Assembly: GCA_964057225.1 (NCBI GenBank)
Contig: CAXKVF010000073.1
Span: 186,001-250,000, forward strand
DNA length: 64,000 nt
Direction: 5' to 3'
Source: Auanema rhodensis
Taxonomy: Eukaryota; Nematoda; Chromadorea; Rhabditida; Rhabditidae
The translations under genes and the position numbers were made by a program. Positions 1 through 7,683 of this stretch are shown here, one piece after another (positions within the stretch are counted from its first letter, which is position 1; each line of letters starts with the position of its first letter). The notes below the pieces were generated by a model. It was given only the letters and a program-made list of their open reading frames with translations. It was not told the origin of the DNA and made no database searches.

Positions 1-1045
1 CATCACGTGTACATTTAATTAGCATAAATTAAAGTTCACGTAAATTTCAAAGTCATGGTTATCATGAAACAATATCAATAAAAATTTGTTTTTAGACTAA
101 TATGGACATGGGGAATCTAATTTTGAAAACCGCATCTCTTTATCTTTCACGTGAAGCGAGTTACATACCAAGTGCACATCACGTGTACATTTAATTAGCA
201 TAAATTAAAGTTCACGTAAATTTCAAAGTCATGGTTACCATGCACCAATATCAATAAAAATTTGTTTTTAGACTAATATGGACATGGGGAATCTAATTTT
301 GAAAACCGCATCTCTTTATCTTTCACGTGAAGCGAGTTACATACCAAGTGCACATCACGTGTACATTTAATTAGCATGAATTAAAGTTCACGTAATTTTC
401 AAAGTCATGGTTACCATGAACCAATATCAATAAAAATTTGTTTTTAGACTAATATGGACATGGGGAATCTAATTTTGAAAACCGCATCTCTTTATCTTTC
501 ACGTGAAGCGAGTTACATACCAAGTGCACATCACGTGTACATTTAATTAGCATAAATTAAAGTTCACGTAAATTTCAAAGTCATGGTTACCATGAACCAA
601 TATCAATAAAAATTTGTTTTTAGACTAATATGGACATTGGGAATCTAATTTTGAAAACCGCATCTCTTTATCTTTCACGTGAAGCGAGTTACATACCAAG
701 TGCACATCACGTGTAAATTTAATTAGCATAAATTAAAGTTCACGTAAATTTCAAAGTCATGGTTATCATGAACCAATATCAATAAAAATTTGTTTTTAGA
801 CTAATATGGACATGGGGAATCTAATTTTGAAAACCGCATCTCTTTATCTTTCACGTGAAGCGAGTTACATACCAAGTGCACATCACGTGTACATTTAATT
901 AGCATAAATTAAAGTTCACGTAAATTTCAAAGTCATGGTTACCATGCACCAATATCAATAAAAATTTGTTTTTAGACTAATATGGACATGGGGAATCAAA
1001 TTTTGAAAACCGCATCTCTTTATCTTTCACGTGAAGCGAGTTACA
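1..1045. repeat. 176-bp satellite array, block 1
   Basis: Five complete monomers start at 1, 177, 353, 529 and 705, and a sixth (from 881) is cut after its 166th base by the first retroelement. Taking CATCACGTGT as monomer base 1, the period is exactly 176. Variants distinguish the monomers: the one at 353 has GCATGAATT and CGTAATTTTC, the one at 529 has ACATTGGG, the one at 705 has GTGTAAATTT with TATCATGAACC, and the one at 881 has AATCAAATT. The same order recurs at 11556-12611 without an insertion. No gene is present. Confidence 0.98.
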
Positions 1046-1046
1046 T
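1041..1046. other. Left copy of target-site duplication, relic 1
   Basis: TTACAT here is repeated at 2528-2533 on the far side of the insert, while the uninterrupted monomer has it once (for example 12596-12601). Because of overlap with the element ends, the true duplication could be TACA, TTACA or TTACAT. TTACA is preferred because it lets the element begin with the canonical TG. Confidence 0.85.
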
Positions 1047-1080
1047 GTCGCAGTTGGCTACCCACCTATGTTTCATGTGC

Positions 1081-1087
1081 TATATAA
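1081..1087 (+). promoter_or_regulatory. TATA-like box in LTR
   Basis: TATATAA lies about 35 bases into the 5' LTR. Equivalent copies are at 2092, 5208, 6220 and 7232. An alternative is TATAAAA at 1176-1182. In the downstream LTRs the first box overlaps the end of the short ORF. This is motif evidence only. Confidence 0.4.
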
Positions 1088-1461
1088 CGTATAGTTATTC
1101 ACAAACACTCTGTTGAGTACGTTAAACATTATATTATCTTGAGAAGTATGTAAAACATTGATAAAACCTATATCATATAAAATCACATACTTAACTACAT
1201 ATAGTTAACTACATGAATATAGTACAGTTGAATTCGTCTTGCAACGACAAGCACGAATATATCATTCTTATTTCATTTAGACAAGTTCTAACAAAGTTAC
1301 AACTTTGGGCATGTTGCCAAGATCAACTACCGTAATCAGATTATCAAGCATGCACATCTAAGATTAGTGATAAGATCAATTGTTTACCTAAAATTGTTGA
1401 TATAAGATATTTGTGATATATTTTAATCAGTTTAAGTCTGTCTTTTATTTTCTAATTTTTT

Positions 1462-1467
1462 AATAAA
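1462..1467 (+). terminator. LTR polyadenylation signal AATAAA
   Basis: AATAAA about 50 bases before the LTR end, followed by a T-rich run. Identical copies lie at 2473, 5589, 6601 and 7613. The position fits the R region of an LTR. No transcript evidence is available. Confidence 0.5.
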
Positions 1468-1517
1468 TTCTTTTATTTGTTTCTTTTTTTCTTTTTTTAT
1501 TATACAGTCTTTTGACT

Positions 1518-1532
1518 TGGGGGCCGAACCGG
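1518..1532 (+). other. Primer-binding site, tRNA-Pro type
   Basis: TGGGGGCCGAACCGG begins one base after the LTR. Its reverse complement, CCGGTTCGGCCCCCA, reads as a tRNA 3' end: four bases of T-stem, a 7-base acceptor strand TTCGGCC, discriminator C and CCA. Discriminator C is characteristic of eukaryotic tRNA-Pro, and the first seven bases match the tRNA-Pro PBS of murine leukaemia virus. It would prime minus-strand synthesis. The host tRNA sequence is not known to me. Confidence 0.65.
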
Positions 1533-1904
1533 TTCTCTGCTCGATTGATTGTCTTGTATATAGGGAAACGTATAGTTTCATAACCTATTTTTGGGCGAAT
1601 AGCTCCGTGATTAAGTCACAATCTGCCCGCATAGGGTTCTTCCAATTTTTTTTTTGGATTTTTTTTTCATTTTGAAAAAAAAAAAAAAAAAAAAATTTTT
1701 TTAGCACTTTCTAAGTGTTAATTAATTTTTGGAAGATTTTGAGAAAGTAATTAACTTTCTCTAATTTTTGATTTCGAGAAGAAATCAAAAATTTTTTTGT
1801 CATTATTCGTATAGAATATTCTTGACATATTTTAATTTTTTTTCGTATAGAAAACTAATTAATTTTTTTCCAGTTGACGAAAAGTCATTGCCTACATCTC
1901 CATC
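1533..1904 (+). other. Retroelement untranslated leader with hairpins
   Basis: About 370 bases between the PBS and the ORF. T runs and a run of 21 A's (1675-1695) are followed by three consecutive inverted repeats: 1703-1719 (weak, CACTT/AAGTG core), 1741-1761 (8-bp arms GAGAAAGT/ACTTTCTC, 5-base loop) and 1763-1793 (13-bp arms around GAGAA). CGTATAGAA occurs twice further on (from 1809 and 1844). A pyrimidine-rich TTTTTTTCCAG ending at 1873 resembles a splice acceptor. In LTR elements such leaders may carry packaging or dimerisation signals; that role is inferred only. Confidence 0.6.
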
Positions 1905-2105
1905 ATGAGTGAGGAACTGGATATCGAAATGAACGAGGTAAGATTACCTTTTGATTTTGATAAATTCGAGAGTAATATAGATAACATTTTATCTTTTGCT
2001 CAAAGTTTGATTTTAAATCATACTAAAACCGGTTGTAGACCAAGAGTCGAAGCCGAGAAAAATCTAGCTAAAATACCTATGTTTCATGTGCTATATAACG
2101 TATAG
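1905..2105 (+). CDS. Truncated gag-like ORF fused to LTR sequence (66 aa)
   Basis: An ORF in the position of gag, directly after the leader. The start ATG is fixed by an in-frame TGA 30 bases upstream (1875-1877). The first 57 residues begin MSEELDIEMNEV and are acidic near the N-terminus. I recognise no domain: no zinc knuckle, protease or polymerase motif. The last nine residues, PMFHVLYNV, are encoded by the downstream LTR, so the natural protein has lost its C-terminal part through an internal deletion ending just inside that LTR. GAG|GTAAGA at 1935-1943 resembles a splice donor. The same 66 codons recur at 6033 and 7045. Whether it is translated is unknown; it is most likely a non-functional remnant. 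Confidence 0.6.
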   Translation: MSEELDIEMNEVRLPFDFDKFESNIDNILSFAQSLILNHTKTGCRPRVEAEKNLAKIPMFHVLYNV

Positions 2106-2527
2106 TTATTCACAAACACTCTGTTGAGTACGTTAAACATTATATTATCTTGAGAAGTATGTAAAACATTGATAAAACCTATATCATATAAAATCACATA
2201 CTTAACTACATATAGTTAACTACATGAATATAGTACAGTTGAATTCGTCTTGCAACGACAAGCACGAATATATCATTCTTATTTCATTTAGACAAGTTCT
2301 AACAAAGTTACAACTTTGGGCATGTTGCCAAGATCAACTACCGTAATCAGATTATCAAGCATGCACATCTAAGATTAGTGATAAGATCAATTGTTTACCT
2401 AAAATTGTTGATATAAGATATTTGTGATATATTTTAATCAGTTTAAGTCTGTCTTTTATTTTCTAATTTTTTAATAAATTCTTTTATTTGTTTCTTTTTT
2501 TCTTTTTTTATTATACAGTCTTTTGAC
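2075..2527 (+). repeat. 3' LTR of relic 1, missing its first bases
   Basis: By reading, identical to 1064-1516, but the leading TGTCGCAGTTGGCTACCC is replaced by the gag-like ORF ending in GCTAAAATA. The join is at ACCTATG, with one base of microhomology. AATAAA is at 2473-2478. The intact right end abuts the right target duplication. Confidence 0.85.
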
Positions 2528-2533
2528 TTACAT
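2528..2533. other. Right copy of target-site duplication, relic 1
   Basis: TTACAT follows the LTR end TTTTGAC, and the satellite resumes in the monomer phase where it was interrupted: 166 + 16 bases = 176 + 6. Confidence 0.85.
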
Positions 2534-5172
2534 ACCAAGTGCACATCACGTGTACATTTAATTAGCATAAATTAAAGTTCACGTAAATTTCAAAGTCATG
2601 GTTACCATGCACCAATATCAATAAAAATTTGTTTTTAGACTAATATGGACATGGGGAATCTAATTTTGAAAACCGCATCTCTTTATCTTTCACGTGAAGC
2701 GAGTTACATACCAAGTGCACATCACGTGTAAATTTAATTAGCATAAATTAAAGTTCACGTAAATTTCAAAGTCATGGTTATCATTAACCAATATCAATAA
2801 AAATTTGTTTTTAGACTAATATGGACATGGGGAATCTAATTTTGAAAACCGCATCTCTTTATCTTTCACGTGAAGCGAGTTACAAACCAAGTGCACATCA
2901 CGTGTACATTTAATTAGCATAAATTAAAGTTCACGTAAATTTCAAAGTCATGGTTACCATGCACCAATATCAATAAAAATTTGTTTTTAGACTAATATGG
3001 ACATGGGGAATCTAATTTTGAAAACCGCATCTCTTTATCTTTCACGTGAAGCGAGTTACATACCAAGTGCACATCACGTGTAAATTTAATTAGCATAAAT
3101 TAAAGTTCACGTAAATTTCAAAGTCATGGTTATCATGAACCAATATCAATAAAAATTTGTTTTTAGACTAATATGGACATGGGGAATCTAATTTTGAAAA
3201 CCGCATCTCTTTATCTTTCACGTGAAGCGAGTTACATACCAAGTGCACATCACGTGTACATTTAATTAGCATAAATTAAAGTTCACGTAAATTTCGAAGT
3301 CATGGTTACCATGCACCAATATCAATAAAAATTTGTTTTTAGACTAATATGGACATGGGGAATCTAATTTCGAAAACCGCATCTCTTTATCTTTCACGTG
3401 AAGCGAGTTACATACCAAGTGCACATCACGTGTACATTTAATTAGCATAAATTAAAGTTCACGTAAATTTCAAAGTCATGGTTACCATGCACCAATATCA
3501 ATAAAAATTTGTTTTTAGACTAATATGGACATGGGGAATCTAATTTTGAAAACCGCATCTCTTTATCTTTCACGTGAAGCGAGTTACATACCAAGTGCAC
3601 ATCACGTGTACATTTAATTAGCATAAATTAAAGTTCACGTAAATTTCAAAGTCATGGTTACCATGCACCAATATCAATAAAAATTTGTTTTTAGACTAAT
3701 ATGGACATGGGGAATCTAATTTTGAAAACCGCATCTCTTTATCTTTCACGTGAAGCGAGTTACATACCGAGTGCACATCACGTGTACATTTAATTAGCAT
3801 AAATTAAAGTTCACGTAAATTTCAAAGTCATGGTTACCATGCACCAATATCAATAAAAATTTGTTTTTAGACTAATATGGACATGGGGAATCTAATTTTG
3901 AAAACCGCATCTCTTTATCTTTCACGTGAAGCGAGTTACATACCAAGTGCACATCACGTGTACATTTAATTAGCATAAATTAAAGTTCACGTAAATTTCA
4001 AAGTCATGGTTACCATGCACCAATATCAATAAAAATTTGTTTTTAGACTAATATGGACATGGGGAATCTAATTTTGAAAACCGCATCTCTTTATCTTTCA
4101 CGTGAAGCGAGTTACATACCGAGTGCACATCACGTGTAAATTTAATTAGCATAAATTAAAGTTCACGTAAATTTCAAAGTCATGGTTACCATGAACCAAT
4201 ATCAATAAAAGTTTGTTTTTAGACTAATATGGACATGGGGAATCAAATTTTGAGAACCGCATCTCTTTATCTTTCACGTGAAGCGAGTTACATACCAAGT
4301 GCACATCACGTGTACATTTAATTAGCATAAATTAAAGTTCACGTAAATTTCAAAGTCATGGTTATCATGAAACAATATCAATAAAAATTTGTTTTTAGAC
4401 TAATATGGACATGGGGAATCTAATTGTGAAAACCGCATCTCTTTATCTTTCACGTGAAGCGAGTTACATACCAAGTGCACATCACGTGTACATTTAATTA
4501 GCATAAATTAAAGTTCACGTAAATTTCAAAGTCATGGTTACCATGCACCAATATCAATAAAAATTTGTTTTTAGACTAATATGGACATGGGGAATCTAAT
4601 TTTGAAAACCGCATCTCTTTATCTTTCACGTGAAGCGAGTTACATACCAAGTGCACATCACGTGTACATTTAATTAGCATGAATTAAAGTTCACGTAATT
4701 TTCAAAGTCATGGTTACCATGAACCAATATCAATAAAAATTTGTTTTTAGACTAATATGGACATGGGGAATCTAATTTTGAAAACCGCATCTCTTTATCT
4801 TTCACGTGAAGCGAGTTACATACCAAGTGCACATCACGTGTACATTTAATTAGCATAAATTAAAGTTCACGTAAATTTCAAAGTCATGGTTACCATGAAC
4901 CAATATCAATAAAAATTTGTTTTTAGACTAATATGGACATTGGGAATCTAATTTTGAAAACCGCATCTCTTTATCTTTCACGTGAAGCGAGTTACATACC
5001 AAGTGCACATCACGTGTAAATTTAATTAGCATAAATTAAAGTTCACGTAAATTTCAAAGTCATGGTTATCATGAACCAATATCAATAAAAATTTGTTTTT
5101 AGACTAATATGGACATGGGGAATCTAATTTTGAAAACCGCATCTCTTTATCTTTCACGTGAAGCGAGTTACA
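2528..5172. repeat. 176-bp satellite array, block 2
   Basis: The 16-base end of the split monomer, 14 complete monomers (2544-5007) and 165 bases of the next. Monomer order matches the 14-monomer HOR at 7684-12611, including TATCATTAACC (2720), TTTCGAAGTC (3248), AAAAGTTT with TTTTGAGAACC (4128), GCATGAATT (4656) and ACATTGGG (4832). It carries an extra pair of monomers (3776 and 3952) relative to the copy at 7684. No gene is present. Confidence 0.97.
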
Positions 5173-5173
5173 T
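5168..5173. other. Left copy of target-site duplication, relic 2
   Basis: TTACAT before TGTCGCAG, at the same monomer bases (161-166) as in relic 1; its partner is at 7668-7673. Confidence 0.85.
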
Positions 5174-5643
5174 GTCGCAGTTGGCTACCCACCTATGTTT
5201 CATGTGCTATATAACGTATAGTTATTCACAAACACTCTGTTGAGTACGTTAAACATTATATTATCTTGAGAAGTATGTAAAACATTGATAAAACCTATAT
5301 CATATAAAATCACATACTTAACTACATATAGTTAACTACATGAATATAGTACAGTTGAATTCGTCTTGCAACGACAAGCACGAATATATCATTCTTATTT
5401 CATTTAGACAAGTTCTAACAAAGTTACAACTTTGGGCATGTTGCCAAGATCAACTACCGTAATCAGATTATCAAGCATGCACATCTAAGATTAGTGATAA
5501 GATCAATTGTTTACCTAAAATTGTTGATATAAGATATTTGTGATATATTTTAATCAGTTTAAGTCTGTCTTTTATTTTCTAATTTTTTAATAAATTCTTT
5601 TATTTGTTTCTTTTTTTCTTTTTTTATTATACAGTCTTTTGAC
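5173..5643 (+). repeat. First LTR of relic 2 (full length)
   Basis: Same sequence as 1046-1516, including the 5' TGTCGCAGTTGGCTACCC missing from the later LTRs. TATATAA is at 5208 and AATAAA at 5589-5594. Confidence 0.82.
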
Positions 5644-5644
5644 T

Positions 5645-5659
5645 TGGGGGCCGAACCGG
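5645..5659 (+). other. Primer-binding site, tRNA-Pro type, copy 2
   Basis: TGGGGGCCGAACCGG one base after the first LTR, identical to 1518-1532. Confidence 0.63.
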
Positions 5660-6032
5660 TTCTCTGCTCGATTGATTGTCTTGTATATAGGGAAACGTAT
5701 AGTTTCATAACCTATTTTTGGGCGAATAGCTCCGTGATTAAGTCACAATCTGCCCGCATAGGGTTCTTCCAATTTTTTTTTTGGATTTTTTTTTCATTTT
5801 GAAAAAAAAAAAAAAAAAAAAAATTTTTTTAGCACTTTCTAAGTGTTAATTAATTTTTGGAAGATTTTGAGAAAGTAATTAACTTTCTCTAATTTTTGAT
5901 TTCGAGAAGAAATCAAAAATTTTTTTGTCATTATTCGTATAGAATATTCTTGACATATTTTAATTTTTTTTCGTATAGAAAACTAATTAATTTTTTTCCA
6001 GTTGACGAAAAGTCATTGCCTACATCTCCATC
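5660..6032 (+). other. Leader of relic 2, first copy
   Basis: As 1533-1904 but with 22 A's in the A run. The three inverted repeats fall at 5831-5847, 5869-5889 and 5891-5921. Confidence 0.58.
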
Positions 6033-6233
6033 ATGAGTGAGGAACTGGATATCGAAATGAACGAGGTAAGATTACCTTTTGATTTTGATAAATTCGAGAG
6101 TAATATAGATAACATTTTATCTTTTGCTCAAAGTTTGATTTTAAATCATACTAAAACCGGTTGTAGACCAAGAGTCGAAGCCGAGAAAAATCTAGCTAAA
6201 ATACCTATGTTTCATGTGCTATATAACGTATAG
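6033..6233 (+). CDS. Truncated gag-like ORF, copy 2 (66 aa)
   Basis: Codon-for-codon the same as 1905-2105: a gag-position ORF with an in-frame upstream TGA 30 bases before the ATG, 57 residues of unrecognised protein, then PMFHVLYNV and a stop read from the middle LTR. The fusion arose by a deletion that joined the early ORF to a point just inside the LTR, so this is a truncated relic. It differs from copy 1 in context only: it lies between two LTRs of a three-LTR tandem, so a transcript from the first LTR could end at AATAAA 6601 or 7613. No function is claimed. Confidence 0.58.
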   Translation: MSEELDIEMNEVRLPFDFDKFESNIDNILSFAQSLILNHTKTGCRPRVEAEKNLAKIPMFHVLYNV

Positions 6234-6655
6234 TTATTCACAAACACTCTGTTGAGTACGTTAAACATTATATTATCTTGAGAAGTATGTAAAACATTGA
6301 TAAAACCTATATCATATAAAATCACATACTTAACTACATATAGTTAACTACATGAATATAGTACAGTTGAATTCGTCTTGCAACGACAAGCACGAATATA
6401 TCATTCTTATTTCATTTAGACAAGTTCTAACAAAGTTACAACTTTGGGCATGTTGCCAAGATCAACTACCGTAATCAGATTATCAAGCATGCACATCTAA
6501 GATTAGTGATAAGATCAATTGTTTACCTAAAATTGTTGATATAAGATATTTGTGATATATTTTAATCAGTTTAAGTCTGTCTTTTATTTTCTAATTTTTT
6601 AATAAATTCTTTTATTTGTTTCTTTTTTTCTTTTTTTATTATACAGTCTTTTGAC
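6203..6655 (+). repeat. Middle LTR of relic 2, 5'-truncated
   Basis: 453-bp shared LTR segment beginning at ACCTATG. Its 5' end joins the gag-like ORF and its 3' end joins a second PBS, as expected for a product of LTR-LTR exchange. AATAAA is at 6601-6606. Confidence 0.84.
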
Positions 6656-6656
6656 T

Positions 6657-6671
6657 TGGGGGCCGAACCGG
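6657..6671 (+). other. Primer-binding site, tRNA-Pro type, copy 3
   Basis: Identical to the PBS at 1518 and 5645, one base after the middle LTR. Confidence 0.63.
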
Positions 6672-7044
6672 TTCTCTGCTCGATTGATTGTCTTGTATAT
6701 AGGGAAACGTATAGTTTCATAACCTATTTTTGGGCGAATAGCTCCGTGATTAAGTCACAATCTGCCCGCATAGGGTTCTTCCAATTTTTTTTTTGGATTT
6801 TTTTTTCATTTTGAAAAAAAAAAAAAAAAAAAAAATTTTTTTAGCACTTTCTAAGTGTTAATTAATTTTTGGAAGATTTTGAGAAAGTAATTAACTTTCT
6901 CTAATTTTTGATTTCGAGAAGAAATCAAAAATTTTTTTGTCATTATTCGTATAGAATATTCTTGACATATTTTAATTTTTTTTCGTATAGAAAACTAATT
7001 AATTTTTTTCCAGTTGACGAAAAGTCATTGCCTACATCTCCATC
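6672..7044 (+). other. Leader of relic 2, second copy
   Basis: Same as 5660-6032, with 22 A's. Inverted repeats are at 6843-6859, 6881-6901 and 6903-6933. Confidence 0.58.
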
Positions 7045-7245
7045 ATGAGTGAGGAACTGGATATCGAAATGAACGAGGTAAGATTACCTTTTGATTTTGA
7101 TAAATTCGAGAGTAATATAGATAACATTTTATCTTTTGCTCAAAGTTTGATTTTAAATCATACTAAAACCGGTTGTAGACCAAGAGTCGAAGCCGAGAAA
7201 AATCTAGCTAAAATACCTATGTTTCATGTGCTATATAACGTATAG
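7045..7245 (+). CDS. Truncated gag-like ORF, copy 3 (66 aa)
   Basis: Identical to the ORFs at 1905 and 6033 and spaced 1012 bases from the latter, which gives the tandem unit length. As in the others, the start follows an in-frame TGA, no domain can be recognised in the first 57 residues, and the final nine residues and stop come from the following LTR. The perfect identity of all three copies reflects recent duplication and/or homogenisation rather than selection on the protein. It is probably non-functional. Confidence 0.58.
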   Translation: MSEELDIEMNEVRLPFDFDKFESNIDNILSFAQSLILNHTKTGCRPRVEAEKNLAKIPMFHVLYNV

Positions 7246-7667
7246 TTATTCACAAACACTCTGTTGAGTACGTTAAACATTATATTATCTTGAGAAGTAT
7301 GTAAAACATTGATAAAACCTATATCATATAAAATCACATACTTAACTACATATAGTTAACTACATGAATATAGTACAGTTGAATTCGTCTTGCAACGACA
7401 AGCACGAATATATCATTCTTATTTCATTTAGACAAGTTCTAACAAAGTTACAACTTTGGGCATGTTGCCAAGATCAACTACCGTAATCAGATTATCAAGC
7501 ATGCACATCTAAGATTAGTGATAAGATCAATTGTTTACCTAAAATTGTTGATATAAGATATTTGTGATATATTTTAATCAGTTTAAGTCTGTCTTTTATT
7601 TTCTAATTTTTTAATAAATTCTTTTATTTGTTTCTTTTTTTCTTTTTTTATTATACAGTCTTTTGAC
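7215..7667 (+). repeat. Last LTR of relic 2, 5'-truncated
   Basis: The same 453-bp segment, ending TTTTGAC and followed by the right target duplication. AATAAA is at 7613-7618. Confidence 0.84.
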
Positions 7668-7673
7668 TTACAT
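7668..7673. other. Right copy of target-site duplication, relic 2
   Basis: TTACAT after the LTR end. The satellite resumes with 16 bases completing the split monomer, then a full monomer at 7684. Confidence 0.85.
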
Positions 7674-7683
7674 ACCAAGTGCA

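Larger units (their letters stand above)
1046..1516 (+). repeat. 5' LTR of relic 1 (full length, about 471 bp)
   Basis: The only LTR form with an intact start: TGTCGCAGTTGGCTACCC precedes the segment shared with the other LTRs. It contains a TATATAA box at 1081-1087, a second TATAAAA at 1176-1182, and AATAAA at 1462-1467 near the right end, followed by T-rich sequence. This fits a U3-R-U5 arrangement with promoter and polyadenylation signals, although the transcription start and the R boundaries are not visible. The 3' boundary could be GAC (1516) or GACT (1517). Confidence 0.82.
1046..2527 (+). mobile_element. LTR-retrotransposon relic 1 (LTR-leader/ORF-LTR)
   Basis: A non-satellite insert of about 1.48 kb. 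Two direct repeats identical over about 453 bp (1064-1516 and 2075-2527) flank a unique 558-bp interior. It starts TGTC, ends TTTTGAC, is bordered by a short target duplication, and has a tRNA-Pro-like primer-binding site one base after the first LTR. The interior holds a long leader and only the first codons of a gag-like ORF. Protease, reverse transcriptase, RNase H, integrase and a polypurine tract are all absent, so it is non-autonomous. The 3' LTR lacks its first 18 or so bases. A Penelope-like element was considered because its repeats can be uneven, but the PBS and TG start favour an LTR element. The superfamily cannot be assigned. Confidence 0.85.
5173..7667 (+). mobile_element. LTR-retrotransposon relic 2, tandem form (three LTRs, two interiors)
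   Basis: About 2.5 kb, the same element as relic 1 with one extra interior-plus-LTR unit of 1012 bp. The order is LTR 5173-5643, interior 5644-6202, LTR 6203-6655, interior 6656-7214, LTR 7215-7667. Only the first LTR has the full TGTCGCAG start. The A run in the leader is 22 long in both interiors, against 21 in relic 1; otherwise I see no difference between copies. Unequal recombination between LTRs explains the extra unit. No enzyme-coding sequence is present. Confidence 0.85.

Noticed and set aside
1047-1105. Continuous reading frame from GTCGCA into ATGTTTCATGTG and TAG as the 3' end of a pol gene
   Set aside because: The stretch is in frame, but it is the LTR start; the short frame is explained by chance and it has no start codon of its own.
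1905-2105. A conserved small host protein or toxin-like peptide
   Set aside because: Three identical copies come from duplication, the C-terminus is LTR sequence, and no upstream host promoter or homology is recognisable.
1046-2527. Penelope-like element with hammerhead ribozyme
   Set aside because: Uneven terminal repeats suggested it, but no CTGATGA core was found on either strand of the satellite or relic, and the TG start, PBS and short target duplication fit an LTR element better.
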